Shown here: positions 25,829 through 34,605 of the stretch, in pieces
How the letters are laid out: each line of letters begins with the position of its first letter
Position numbering within the stretch: position 1 is the stretch's first letter
Assembly: GCA_031415695.1 (NCBI GenBank)
Contig: JANOSH010000047.1
Coordinates: 124,001 to 188,000 of the forward strand
Origin: JANOSH01 sp031415695
GTDB lineage: Bacteria; Actinomycetota; Acidimicrobiia; Acidimicrobiales; Ilumatobacteraceae
DNA: 64,000 nt
Reading direction: 5' to 3'
The notes under the pieces: model-generated
What the model was told of the DNA's origin: nothing
What the model saw: only the letters and a program-made list of their open reading frames with translations
The model's database searches: none
Position numbers and translations under genes: made by a program

Positions 25829-27006
25829 CCGCTTCCCGAGCGATTTCCGGCTCTGCATCGTCTGAAGCGGTGGTCCCGTGGAGGCACGCTGACTGGACGC
25901 TGCTTGCGGTGACAGCTTTTCTGCTCGGCTCGGGCATCGTGGCGCTTTGGAGTGAGCGAGTCGCCAAGGGTGCCGACCCTGCGATCTTGCTAAACCGTCA
26001 AGGTATAGCGTTCGCGCTCGGAGGCCTCGGCATGATTGCGGTCATGGCAGTGGACTATCGAAGTCTGCGCCAATACGCACCGCTTTTCTACGGTGCCACG
26101 TGCTTTTTATTACTGGCGGTCAGATTCATCGGTCAAGAAGTCAACGGTATCAAAGCATGGTTTGACTTTGGACCCCTGCAGCTTCAGCCGTCGGAGTTGT
26201 GCAAGGTCACGCTGGTCTTGATGCTCGCCGCGTTTGCGGCCGAGGACCGCGCCGAGCAGCTCGAGTACGACCGCTTCGTCCGATGTCTGCTGCTCGCCTT
26301 TTTGCCGATCGGTCTCGTGATGTTGCAACCAGACCTTGGTACCGCCTCGACCCTTGTAGCCATCACCATGGGTGTGCTGCTCATTGCCCGCGCTCCGGTG
26401 CGCCACATTGCTCTGATTACCGCCCTCTCGATCGCCAGCGTGGTCGGCATTGTTTCGTCCGGATTTCTCGACCAGTACCAGGTAGAACGCATCACGTCCT
26501 TTATCGATCAAGAGGGCAACGCCGCAAAAGACAGCTCGCTGTCTCCATTCGAGAAGGCCCGAAAGGAGGATCTTCGACGCCAGGTCAAGATGTCGAAGCA
26601 GTCGGTCACGCTTGGCCGTGTGACCGGCGCCGGATTCGGCAAAGGCCTTACGACTAAGGGCAAGTTGGTCCCCAACCAGGAGAACGACTTTATTTTCTCG
26701 GCCATTGCCGAGCAGTTTGGCCTTCTTGGCTCGGGATTCATCCTCCTGCTGTATCTGATAGTGCTTCTGCGCTGTATCCGAATAGCCCAACTAGCGCCCG
26801 ACCACATGGGTGCGCTGATCGCCGTTGGCGCAGCCACCCTCATCGCGTGGCACGTTTTCGAGAACGTGGGAATGAACCTCGGCATCATGCCGGTTACAGG
26901 AATCCCGCTGCCCCTCGTGTCGTACGGCGGGTCAGCGAGTCTCGCGTTCCTTTTGGTGCTCGGGCTGGTGCAAAGCGTGCACATGCGTCGATACACACGG
27001 CTCTAG
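25825..27006 (+). CDS. rodA: Rod shape-determining SEDS glycosyltransferase RodA
   Basis: This polytopic SEDS protein (393 aa, about ten membrane helices) polymerises lipid II with PBP2. Family signatures are LQLQPSELCKVTLVL, VMLQPDLGTASTLV (with the catalytic-region Asp), PNQENDFIFSAIAEQFGLLG, and GMNLGIMPVTGIPLPLVSYGGSA near the C-terminus. A charged cytoplasmic or external loop at about residues 225-265 is rich in Lys and Glu. It closes the mre/mrd cluster. The stop is followed by 52 bases to the next gene, which contains a TAGACT box at 27042-27047. Confidence 0.96.
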   Translation: MTASRAISGSASSEAVVPWRHADWTLLAVTAFLLGSGIVALWSERVAKGADPAILLNRQGIAFALGGLGMIAVMAVDYRSLRQYAPLFYGATCFLLLAVRFIGQEVNGIKAWFDFGPLQLQPSELCKVTLVLMLAAFAAEDRAEQLEYDRFVRCLLLAFLPIGLVMLQPDLGTASTLVAITMGVLLIARAPVRHIALITALSIASVVGIVSSGFLDQYQVERITSFIDQEGNAAKDSSLSPFEKARKEDLRRQVKMSKQSVTLGRVTGAGFGKGLTTKGKLVPNQENDFIFSAIAEQFGLLGSGFILLLYLIVLLRCIRIAQLAPDHMGALIAVGAATLIAWHVFENVGMNLGIMPVTGIPLPLVSYGGSASLAFLLVLGLVQSVHMRRYTRL

Positions 27007-27058
27007 CAGCTACGTGCAGCGACCCAAGCTGATGGGTCGGGTAGACTTTCGATCCGAC

Positions 27059-29020
27059 ATGACGAGTATCTGGCCACTTCTCGAACCGCTACTAGCGAGG
27101 GTACAAAAGCCCGCCCGCTACATTGGTTGCGAAGACGGCATGATTCTGCCTCAGCACGGCGTGGGCAAGGTCGCTTGGATGCTGTTGTATCCCGACACTT
27201 ATGAGGTTGGCCTGCCGAATCAGGGCCTTCAGATCCTGTACGAGTTACTCAACGAGCGCACCGATGCGGTGGCCGAACGCTCCTATGCGCCATGGGGCGA
27301 CATGGAGGGTCTGCTTCGGCAACGAAACGTGCCGCTGTTCTCGGTCGAGAATCACCTGCCGGCGTCAAGTTTCGACATCATGGCATTCAACTTGTCGTCC
27401 GAGTTGGTGTACACCAACTTGCTCAACTGCGTTGACCTCGCCGGGGTGCCGGTGCGCAACGAGGAACGAACGCATCAGCATCCGGTCATTATCGCCGGCG
27501 GCCATGCTGCGTTCAATCCCGAACCTCTCGGTGATTATGTCGACGCGTTTGCCATTGGCGACGGCGAGGAAGTAATTGCCGACATCAACGAAGTAGTTCG
27601 TCAGTGGATAGCGTCGGGTCGTACACCGGGGTCGCGTCCGAATATGTTGCGTGAACTGGCCAAGGTTCCTGGCGTGTATGTGCCAGCGATGTACGACGTC
27701 GAATTCGATGGGCCACGGCTGATGTCTATAACGCCTCGATACCCCGACATTCCCGAGACAGTGCACAAGCGGACCATTGCCGATCTCGGAGCGTGGCCGT
27801 ACCCAAAGCAGCAACTTGTTCCTTTGACCGAAGTCGTACACGACCGTCTCAATGTCGAACTGTTTCGCGGCTGTACTAGGGGGTGCCGCTTTTGCCAGGC
27901 AGGCATGATCACCCGTCCCGTGCGCGAGCGACCGGCCGAACAGATCCGCACAATGATCGAAGGGGGACTTCGCCGCACCGGCTACGACGAAGTTGCCCTT
28001 ACCTCGTTGTCCACAGCCGACATGTCGGGCATCGAGAACATTGTCTCGGGGATCAAAGACCCTACCGGGTGCGGCGATATTAGCGTCAGCTTGCCCTCAC
28101 TGCGGGTCGACGCATTTACCGTCGGTGTTGCCGCCAAAGTAGCGAAGGCCCGTCGTAGTGGGCTGACGTTCGCGCCCGAAGCAGGCTCGTGGCGTCTGCG
28201 GCAGGTCATCAACAAGCTCATAACCGAGGCCGATCTGTATTCGGCGGTCGATGCGGCGTATTCGAATGGCTGGACTCGGATGAAGCTGTATTTCCTCACA
28301 GGGCTGCCCACCGAAGCCGATAGCGACACGCTTGGCATCGCCGATCTTGCGGCCAATGTCGCAGCCATCGGCCGTAAGCACACAAGTCGTGCCTCGGTCA
28401 CCGTCAGCCTCGGAGGTTTCGTTCCGAAGGCACAGACACCATTCCAATGGTTTGGTCAGAACACCGAGGCCGAGCTACGACGCAAGATTGGTCTTGTTCG
28501 AGACGCCACATACAAGGCGAAAGGCGTCCAGCTCAAGTGGCACGACCCACGTGCCTCCATCGCCGAGGGTATTGCTAGTCGAGGTGACCGACGTATTGGT
28601 CGGGTCATCGAGCGGGTTTGGCGCGCAGGCGGCACTTTCCAGGAGTGGAGCGAGTTCTTTTCACTTGTTCGATGGGAAGACGCCATGGCAGCCGAGGGCC
28701 TGTCGATCGAATGGTACGTCAACCGGCATCGAGACGAACACGAAGTGCTCCCTTGGAACAAGGTATCGGCCGGCCTTCATCCCGATTTTCTTTGGCTGGA
28801 CTGGAAGTCTGCGCTTGCCGAGCACGGGCTGCCCGATTGTCGCTGGACGCCGTGCTACGACTGCGGCGTATGCACCGGCTACGGCATCGAGCACATCGTT
28901 GCGTCGTCGGTGCCGCCTGCCGGCGGCAGTCAAGGTACCGGTCAAGATCTCGCCGTTGGTCATGTCGTTCCCGTGCACCTTTCGCCGCGACGACAACCGG
29001 TGCCGGTCAGCGGTTCCTAG
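27059..29020 (+). CDS. Radical SAM protein of the TIGR03960 type
   Basis: This 653-residue protein has an N-terminal B12-binding-like region (VGLPNQGLQILYELLNE, AFNLSSELVYTNLLNC, HPVIIAGGHAAFNPEP) and a radical SAM core with C272-x3-C276-x2-C279 in RGCTRGCRFCQAG for the 4Fe-4S cluster. A C-terminal Cys-rich stretch, CYDCGVCTG, is present. ATG 27059 begins SIWPLLEPLLARVQKP, the usual family start; a GTG at 27014 adds 15 unmatched residues. The next gene, of the DUF2344/TIGR03936 family, follows by 2 bases. In many bacteria the two parts are adjacent or fused and lie beside RNase E/G and rplU-rpmA, as here, which hints at RNA or ribosome modification. The reaction is unknown. Confidence 0.88.
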   Translation: MTSIWPLLEPLLARVQKPARYIGCEDGMILPQHGVGKVAWMLLYPDTYEVGLPNQGLQILYELLNERTDAVAERSYAPWGDMEGLLRQRNVPLFSVENHLPASSFDIMAFNLSSELVYTNLLNCVDLAGVPVRNEERTHQHPVIIAGGHAAFNPEPLGDYVDAFAIGDGEEVIADINEVVRQWIASGRTPGSRPNMLRELAKVPGVYVPAMYDVEFDGPRLMSITPRYPDIPETVHKRTIADLGAWPYPKQQLVPLTEVVHDRLNVELFRGCTRGCRFCQAGMITRPVRERPAEQIRTMIEGGLRRTGYDEVALTSLSTADMSGIENIVSGIKDPTGCGDISVSLPSLRVDAFTVGVAAKVAKARRSGLTFAPEAGSWRLRQVINKLITEADLYSAVDAAYSNGWTRMKLYFLTGLPTEADSDTLGIADLAANVAAIGRKHTSRASVTVSLGGFVPKAQTPFQWFGQNTEAELRRKIGLVRDATYKAKGVQLKWHDPRASIAEGIASRGDRRIGRVIERVWRAGGTFQEWSEFFSLVRWEDAMAAEGLSIEWYVNRHRDEHEVLPWNKVSAGLHPDFLWLDWKSALAEHGLPDCRWTPCYDCGVCTGYGIEHIVASSVPPAGGSQGTGQDLAVGHVVPVHLSPRRQPVPVSGS

Positions 29021-29022
29021 AC

Positions 29023-29715
29023 ATGCGTGCCAGAATCCGGTTTCAAAAGTTCGGAAAAGTTCGGTTTATTAGCCACAGAGATATGGCTCGTGTCCTCGAA
29101 CGGTCCTTTCGTCGCTCGGGATTGCCGTTGACATATTCCGAGGGATTCTCACCCCGGCCCAAGTTGCATTTTGGTCTAGCTCTCTCGGTCGGCTACGAGT
29201 CGATGGCCGAGTATCTGGATGTCGACCTTGTAAACGACATGGACGTCGATCTGCTTCCTGGACTGTTGTCACCGTGCCTGCCAGTAGGTATCGATGTCAG
29301 CGCGGCGGCTCCAATCGAGCGTTCAGTGGCTTCCCTGCAAGAAGCTGTCGTGGCCTGCGACTGGCAGATGCGGCTATTCGATACACCTGCCGGTCTTGCC
29401 CAGGCAATACAACGAGCGCTGGGTGCCGACGAACTACTGCTCGAACGAACCCGGAAGTCGACAGTGTCGACCGACAACGTTCGGCCAGCCATAGAGTCAA
29501 TTTCGATGCACGACGATGTCCTGTTTGTACGGCTGGTCACAGCCGGGCGTGGCCTTCGTCCGAGCGAGTTTCTACAGGCACTCCTTCCAGAACGTTCAGT
29601 GGACGAGCTGGTCGGGCATGTCCTGCGTACCCATCAATGGATCGAGGTGGACGGCGAACGAGTGGAACCCATTCCCAACGCCGACACCGAGCTGCGCACC
29701 CTGGTGCGCGCATGA
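29023..29715 (+). CDS. DUF2344 / TIGR03936 family partner of the radical SAM protein
   Basis: This protein (230 aa) begins MRARIRFQKFGKVRFISHRD and continues with LERSFRRSGLPLTYSEGFSPRPKLHFGLALSVGYES, both characteristic of the family. No catalytic motif is obvious. ATG 29023 is 2 bases after the radical SAM stop. In other genomes the domain is fused to the C-terminus of that protein, so the two probably work as one enzyme. The following RNase E/G gene is 12 bases away and in the same operon. Confidence 0.85.
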   Translation: MRARIRFQKFGKVRFISHRDMARVLERSFRRSGLPLTYSEGFSPRPKLHFGLALSVGYESMAEYLDVDLVNDMDVDLLPGLLSPCLPVGIDVSAAAPIERSVASLQEAVVACDWQMRLFDTPAGLAQAIQRALGADELLLERTRKSTVSTDNVRPAIESISMHDDVLFVRLVTAGRGLRPSEFLQALLPERSVDELVGHVLRTHQWIEVDGERVEPIPNADTELRTLVRA

Positions 29716-29727
29716 GGAGGAACAGAA

Positions 29728-31566
29728 ATGACAGAGCATTCGGGAGGCGCCGACGTAGAGCGCCCTGAAGGCGCATTGGTCGGTGGAGACCCAACGGACT
29801 CCCTAAACGGAGAACCAGTCAAACGTAGACGACGAGGATCACGAGGTGGCCAGGCTAAGAAATCTGCCCGACAGGGCGCGAGCAATACCGACAGCATCGC
29901 TAACCCCGACTTGCCAGATCCGCCCAACGAGGGTCGGATGTGGATCGAAACCCGAACACCACAGATTGGTGACTCTCGGCCGGCTCCAACGCGACCCTCG
30001 GAGCCAACAAACGACGGCGAGAAGCAATCAGCGACCCAGCGCCGGTCTCGGGGTCGGCGCGGCGGTGCCGGTCGCAACGGTAACGATCGGGCGGCTGATG
30101 TCGAGACGTCGATAGCTAAGGTAGTGGCCGCGCGCCCTGCCCCACGGGACGGCGGCCAGCCAAAGGGTGGCCAACCCAAGAAGCAGCGGCAACGACCCGT
30201 GCAGGCCATTGTTGAGCAGTCAATTCATCTCGACGAGAAGATGCTCGCCCAACGGCGTGGGCGTGAACGCAATGGCCGCCCAATCGGTCGCTATCTCATG
30301 GCGGTTCACGTTGGGCACGGTCGCACGCAGATCGCGGTTCTCGAAGGCAGGAGCCTGACCGAGCATTACGTGAGTAAGCCTCTAGACGACGTTTCAGAGA
30401 TCCACGGCAACGTGTACCTCGGCCGGGTCCAGAATGTGCTTCCCGGTATGGAAGCAGCTTTTGTCGACATTGCTACGCCGAAGAACGCCGTTCTTTACGC
30501 CGGCGACGTCTCGATCGAATCCGACGACGACGACGACGGACCCCGAGGGCCACGACGACCAAAGCCTCGGATCGAAGAAATGCTGAAGGCGAAGCAAATG
30601 ATCATCTGCCAGGCAACGAAAAACCCGATTGGCGCGAAAGGTGCCCGGCTTACACAGGAAGTGTCGTTACCGGGCCGGTTCGTAGTCCTCATTCCCAACT
30701 CGAAGACGTACGGCATCTCGAAGCGTCTGCCCGACAACGAGCGTAAGCGCCTTCGCAACATCCTCGACAAGGTGAAACCCGAACAACACGGCGTCATTGT
30801 TCGTACAGCCGCCGAGAATGTCATCGAAGAAGAACTTCGTGCCGATGTGTTGCGGCTATTGCGCCAATGGGAACAAATCGAGTCCCTGGCCGCACGGTCG
30901 AAGGCACCGACGTTGCTGTATCGCGAACCCGACATGGCCGTGCGGGTGATTCGCGAGGAGTTCAACAACGAGTACCGCAACGTGATCATCGACGACCTAG
31001 CGCTGTTCGAGGAAGTGCGTGACTACGTTGCTGCGATCAGCCCGGCGCTAGCTGATCGCGTCGAGTACTACGACCCAGCAGTCGAAGGCCTGCCCCTGTA
31101 CGAGCGCCATCACATTCATGAACAGCTTCACAAAGCGCTCGATCGCAAGGTCTGGCTGCCGTCGGGCGGTTCGCTCATTATCGAACACACCGAGGCATTG
31201 ACGGTGATCGACGTGAACACTGGGAAAAACGTTGGCTCAACCAACCTTGAAGACACTGTGCTCCACAACAACCTGGAGGCCGCAGCGGAAATTGCTCGCC
31301 AACTGCGGCTACGCGATGTCGGCGGAATCATCGTCATCGACTTCATCGACATGGAGATCCGTGACAACCGGACCAAGGTGGTCACGTCGTTTCGGGACGC
31401 CTTAGCTCGCGACAAGACCCGCTCGCAGGTTTTCGACATCTCTGATCTTGGGCTTGTGGAAATGACCCGCAAACGCATTGGCGAAGGTCTCCTCACATCG
31501 TACGGTGACACCTGTGAGCATTGTGCGGGTCGGGGGCTCATCATCGATCAGCAGCTCCTGAGCTAA
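29728..31566 (+). CDS. rng: Ribonuclease E/G family endoribonuclease
   Basis: This 612-residue endonuclease has a disordered, Arg/Gly/Pro-rich N-terminal extension of about 170 residues, then the catalytic core from about residue 185: S1 domain (LGRVQNVLPGMEAAFVDI), RNase-H-like and 5' sensor parts, and the DNase-I-like domain with EHTEALTVIDVNTGKN and GGIIVIDFIDME (metal-binding Asps). The zinc-link CEHCAGRG is near the C-terminus, about 15 residues from the end, so the long C-terminal scaffold of E. coli RNase E is lacking. Actinobacterial RNase E often has both extensions. GAGGA precedes ATG 29728. It is followed by rplU after 66 bases. Confidence 0.93.
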   Translation: MTEHSGGADVERPEGALVGGDPTDSLNGEPVKRRRRGSRGGQAKKSARQGASNTDSIANPDLPDPPNEGRMWIETRTPQIGDSRPAPTRPSEPTNDGEKQSATQRRSRGRRGGAGRNGNDRAADVETSIAKVVAARPAPRDGGQPKGGQPKKQRQRPVQAIVEQSIHLDEKMLAQRRGRERNGRPIGRYLMAVHVGHGRTQIAVLEGRSLTEHYVSKPLDDVSEIHGNVYLGRVQNVLPGMEAAFVDIATPKNAVLYAGDVSIESDDDDDGPRGPRRPKPRIEEMLKAKQMIICQATKNPIGAKGARLTQEVSLPGRFVVLIPNSKTYGISKRLPDNERKRLRNILDKVKPEQHGVIVRTAAENVIEEELRADVLRLLRQWEQIESLAARSKAPTLLYREPDMAVRVIREEFNNEYRNVIIDDLALFEEVRDYVAAISPALADRVEYYDPAVEGLPLYERHHIHEQLHKALDRKVWLPSGGSLIIEHTEALTVIDVNTGKNVGSTNLEDTVLHNNLEAAAEIARQLRLRDVGGIIVIDFIDMEIRDNRTKVVTSFRDALARDKTRSQVFDISDLGLVEMTRKRIGEGLLTSYGDTCEHCAGRGLIIDQQLLS

Positions 31567-31632
31567 CGAATTCGCGACCAACAGCCAGGCATGTTGGCCT
31601 TCGGTGGACTCATCCGCTAGTGTTGCAGGGTC

Positions 31633-31944
31633 ATGTATGCCGTAATCGCCACAGGTGGAAAGCAAGAAAAGGTAACCGAGGGTCTTCGTCTTAACGTCGA
31701 ACTCCTTGGTGCCGATGAAGGCTCCACCGTCTCATTCACGCCCGTTCTCGTCGTCAATGGCGACACCGTGCTCGCCACAGCCGACCAACTCAAGGGTGCA
31801 ACTGTCACCGGCCGAGTGGTGGGCACCGCCAAGGGCCCGAAGATAAACGGGTTTAAGTACAAGCGTCGTACCAACCAGCGCAAACGGTTTGGCCATCGTC
31901 AGAAGTACACCACCGTCGAAATCACCGGCATTTCTGTCGGCTGA
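31633..31944 (+). CDS. rplU: 50S ribosomal protein L21
   Basis: This 103-residue protein starts MYAVIATGGKQEKVTEG and ends with QRKRFGHRQKYTTVEITGI, both typical of L21, which binds 23S rRNA near L20. A TAGTGT box lies 9 bases before ATG 31633 and may serve a promoter. rpmA follows by 14 bases with GGGAG before its start. The pair is almost always cotranscribed. Confidence 0.97.
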   Translation: MYAVIATGGKQEKVTEGLRLNVELLGADEGSTVSFTPVLVVNGDTVLATADQLKGATVTGRVVGTAKGPKINGFKYKRRTNQRKRFGHRQKYTTVEITGISVG

Positions 31945-31958
31945 TATAGGGAGCAACC

Positions 31959-32204
31959 ATGTCAAAAACTAAAGGCGGCGGTTCTACCCGCAACGGCCGT
32001 GACTCCAACGCTCAGCGCCTAGGTGTCAAGGTCTTCGACGGTACGCAAATCAACGCCGGGACCATCATTATTCGCCAGCGTGGCACTCGATTCCACCCCG
32101 GAGTTAACGTCGGCATTGGGAAGGACGACACGCTGTTCGCCCTCACGCCGGGAGCCGTCAAGTTCGGTGAGCGTAAGGGCCGCAAGGTCGTCGACGTTCT
32201 CTGA
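31959..32204 (+). CDS. rpmA: 50S ribosomal protein L27
   Basis: This 81-residue protein starts MSKTKGGGSTRNGRDSNAQR, continues LGVKVFDG, and includes IIIRQRGTRFHPG and GKDDTLFAL, the usual L27 pattern. Its flexible N-terminus reaches the peptidyl-transferase centre. The N-terminus has no cleavable extension of the Firmicutes type. Normally obg follows directly; here a terminator, a mobile element and dgt intervene before obg at 35837. Confidence 0.97.
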   Translation: MSKTKGGGSTRNGRDSNAQRLGVKVFDGTQINAGTIIIRQRGTRFHPGVNVGIGKDDTLFALTPGAVKFGERKGRKVVDVL

Positions 32205-32224
32205 CGCCGTACGCGCTGTGTACC

Positions 32225-32263
32225 GGTGCCCCCGCCATTTGGCCGGGGGCACCGCTTGTTTTT
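32225..32263 (+). terminator. Rho-independent terminator after rplU-rpmA
   Basis: GGTGCCCC (32225-32232) pairs with GGGGCACC (32246-32253), enclosing a short C/G-rich inner part, and GCTTGTTTTT follows. It stops rpmA transcripts. Its T-tract forms part of the left 8-bp target duplication of the mobile element; before insertion it faced the 3' end of dgt and could have served both. Confidence 0.85.
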
Positions 32264-32265
32264 AG
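32258..32265. repeat. Left copy of the 8-bp target-site duplication GTTTTTAG
   Basis: GTTTTTAG here is repeated exactly at 34598-34605, outside the inverted terminal repeats of the ISL3-type element. Eight bases is the usual duplication length of ISL3 elements. Confidence 0.7.
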
Positions 32266-32370
32266 GCGCTCCTGACCCTGTTGTGAGGGGTTGAGGGTCG
32301 GGTAGTCAGGCGGGGTTGGGTGGGTTGAGCGTTTGGTGGGTCCGCGTGGTGCGCACAGGCCTCGACCAGA

Positions 32371-32560
32371 GTTCGAGGTTCCTACACCATGATCCCAGGG
32401 GCCGTTGCCCGTGCGCGTCACCGCGGTTGAATGGCACGCCCGAATGATCGTTGTCACGGTGGCGTTGCGGCGCCGGCGGTTGGTTTGCCCGCTTTGCCCG
32501 TTCAAACATCGTCGTGTTATGACTGGCGTGACCGGCCCTCTCGTGACCGCTGTATTGTCG
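32371..32560 (+). pseudogene. ISL3 transposase, N-terminal zinc-ribbon remnant
   Basis: Across several frames the translation gives MIPGA, then a shift to VRVTAVEWHARMIVVTVA and LRRRRLVCPLC, then a shift to YDWRD, matching in order the start of ISL3 transposases (IPGA-x-V, CPxC zinc ribbon, YDxR). There are at least two frame disruptions, so no protein is made. The exact end is uncertain. Confidence 0.6.
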
Positions 32561-32743
32561 ACGGAGCGGCCACAAAACACCCGCGACGTTTTGGTCAACA
32601 CACCAGCGCTATCGTGGCCGACTTGAGCTACGACACTGCGCGATCGCGACGCGTCATACTGGAATCGGCTTGGCGCAAGCATTGCGCAGTTGAAGCTGAC
32701 TGTTCCTTGACGTTTAAAGAATCAGTGCCATAGCATCAGGTGC

Positions 32744-33658
32744 ATGACACGACGGGCTTTTTTTTATCCGGCTTTTAGGCATCAGTAGCGTGTTAGGAAT
32801 CACTCCTGCCGCTGCCGCGGGAGTGGTAGAAGCCAGCCACACCAGAGCGTGGGACCGACCAGAGATACTCCTTCCCGATGGCTTCGAGACTAAAAGCGGG
32901 TGGCTCACGACGGAAACTAGCCAAGCATCCCTGAGCCGACTGGCAGAGTTTGTCGCATCGAGCGACGGCGAGCTGGTGTCGATTGTCGATTTTGCGCAGG
33001 AACGTATCGCTATTGTCAGCGACCCAGCATCGAAGACCGCTGGTCCACTCGCGAACGAGGCCGTGGATACACTAGGGGGCGCGATCGATGTAGTGGCGTA
33101 TACAGGATGCACCCCGTTCGAGATACTTCGGTTTGCTGAAGCCGCACTTCACAAAGCGATTCCTCTGGATCAACTGTCGTCCGCCGATTCATTCGTCCTC
33201 GACGTGAACTACCACGCTGGGCGTGTCAGATTGCGTGGCTCGGCCAGGGTACTTGCGCTGGCAGCCGCTACCGGGAAATCGCCGCACGTTGACTTGGTAC
33301 CAGGAAACGCCCCGCAGCTCGACGCACGATGCGGCGACGGTTCGCCGCACTACGGCGCTGCTCAATATAAGCAAGGCAGCAGCAGTAGTTGCACCGGCGC
33401 TTGCACAAGCGCCTTTGCGGTTCGCCGAAACTTGGATTCCCGGCTTGGCATGTCACCAACGTTCAGGTCTTCCACCCCATTCAACTCATGTGCCGATCCG
33501 GAGACTCCGGAGGGGCTTGGTTCCGTACGTGGGCGACGTCCGAAGCGAAAGCACGTGGCATACACAGTGGTGGTGGCGGCGGATCACAGGGATCGCAAAC
33601 CTGCTACTACAACGACCTGAGCTTGATGCTCAACGACGGCTACACACTTGTTACGTGA
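32744..33658 (+). pseudogene. Secreted trypsin-like (S1) serine protease, decayed
   Basis: ATG 32744 opens MTRRAFF; after an 8-T run (32758-32765) the frame must shift by one base to continue as IRLLGISSVLGITPAAAA, a good signal peptide. A propeptide-like region follows (SIVDFAQERIAIVSDP, ANEAVDTLGGAIDVVAYTG). The mature part starts at CTSAFAVRR, then shifts frame again to VTNVQVFHPIQLMCRSGDSGGAW, whose GDSGG is the active-site serine motif of S1 peptidases. Only about 40 residues lie between CTSAF and GDSGG, where about 130 are expected, so the catalytic His and Asp are missing. It is inactive. The lipoprotein gene overlaps its stop (GTGA). Confidence 0.7.
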
Positions 33659-34092
33659 AAACGCCTCGATTCCTGTTGCTGGTTGTCTGCGCCAGCGTCG
33701 TCAGTGTGGGTTGCGGGAGCGTACGTCAGGGATTGCCACCTCTAAGCTCCGTTTCCACTACCGAGACTACGTCGTCGGCGGCTGACGAGCCGCCCGCAAA
33801 CCCGGACTGTACGATGCAAACTTCGGTGCTTCAGGCCTCGATCATCGAGCATCTGTCCGGAAACGCCACATTTGGTGTGTGGCAAGGCCCCGGTTGCCGC
33901 ATGGTAGTAGTCGGCGTGCTCAACGGCGAGCAACGCGCCTGGCTCGATGCCCAGCCGTTACCGGTGTACTACCACCAAGGTTGCATACCTTTGGATGTGC
34001 CCCCGCCCGCCGACGATGGCTGCGCGTCTGACACACCGCCACCGCCACCATGGCACGAACTCGAGGCCGCGGCACTTGCTGCCTACCCCTGA
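33655..34092 (+). CDS. Small secreted lipoprotein of unknown function
   Basis: This 145-residue product has a signal peptide (MKTPRFLLLVVCASVVSVGC) with lipobox VSVGC ending at C20. A Ser/Thr-rich linker follows, then a compact part with four cysteines (PDCTMQTS, GPGCRMVVVG, HQGCIPL, DGCASD) that may form two disulfides, and a proline-rich stretch (DTPPPPPWHE). GTG 33655 overlaps the TGA of the protease pseudogene, so the two were an operon. The frame is intact although its neighbour is dead. I do not recognise the family. It lies between the two transposase fragments. Confidence 0.6.
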   Translation: MKTPRFLLLVVCASVVSVGCGSVRQGLPPLSSVSTTETTSSAADEPPANPDCTMQTSVLQASIIEHLSGNATFGVWQGPGCRMVVVGVLNGEQRAWLDAQPLPVYYHQGCIPLDVPPPADDGCASDTPPPPPWHELEAAALAAYP

Positions 34093-34153
34093 CCGTCGGC
34101 TGAGCCCGGTTACGTCACCGCAGGCGGGAATCCGCCAGAATTGCCGAAACTAG

Positions 34154-34573
34154 ATCGCATGGGGTTTAAAGCTCGACGACCCCAAGCACGCGAGGGCGTT
34201 CAAAGGACCACGCTGGTGTCTGTTGAAGAACCCGGCCGACCTCACCGGCCAGAAGACACAACTCGCGACCATCCGCCGCAAACGCGGCAGCATCTGGCGA
34301 GCGTATGAAATGAAAGAACAGTTCCGGACCATCTTCAACAGCGGCATCGAACCAGCCGACGCGGTCGTGATGCTCGACCGATGGCCGCTCATCATTAACG
34401 CGATCGAGCAAGACATCTCGAACGGCACGGTCGAGGGCATGAACGTCAAAGTCCGCCTGATCATCCGACGCGCCTACGGGTTCCACTCCGCCGACGCCGC
34501 GCTCGTGCTCGCATGCGGACCAATCAACCTCGTCCTACCCCACGAACGAGCCACCCGTCAAGCCGCTGCGTAA
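34154..34573 (+). pseudogene. ISL3 transposase, C-terminal remnant
   Basis: An open frame of 139 residues starts just after a stop codon and has no proper start. It reads PKHARAFKGPRWCLLKNPADL, then IWRAYEMKEQFRTIF, LDRWPLIINAIEQDI, NGTVEGMNVKVRLIIRRAYGF, the order of motifs at the end of ISL3 transposases; the Glu of VEGMN is the last residue of the DDE triad. The first two acidic residues and the N-terminus are missing. Confidence 0.8.
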
Positions 34574-34597
34574 CCCACACCCGCGTCAGAAGAGCCC

Positions 34598-34605
34598 GTT
34601 TTTAG
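34598..34605. repeat. Right copy of the 8-bp target-site duplication GTTTTTAG
   Basis: This is an exact copy of 32258-32265. It contains the stop codon of the reverse-strand dgt gene (34602-34604), so the insertion fell between the rpmA terminator and the end of dgt without damaging either. Confidence 0.7.

Larger units (their letters stand above)
32266..34597 (+). mobile_element. Degraded ISL3-family insertion element, 2.33 kb, split by a passenger segment
   Basis: The ends form an imperfect inverted repeat: GCGCTC-CTGACCCTG at the left and, read inward from 34597, GGGCTCTTCTGACGCG at the right, close to the GGCTCTTC type known for ISL3. An exact 8-bp direct repeat flanks them. Inside, a frameshifted transposase N-terminus (about 32371-32560) and C-terminus (34154-34573) lie in the same orientation. 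They are separated by about 1.6 kb with a protease pseudogene and a lipoprotein gene. An intact ISL3 element is about 1.3-1.5 kb, so the middle of the transposase was lost or replaced. Bases 32560-32740 show nothing recognisable. Confidence 0.7.

Noticed and set aside
32266..34597. Composite transposon with two IS copies flanking a cargo
   Set aside because: Only one N-terminal and one C-terminal transposase fragment exist, in the same orientation and with one pair of outer ends, which is simpler to explain as one split element.
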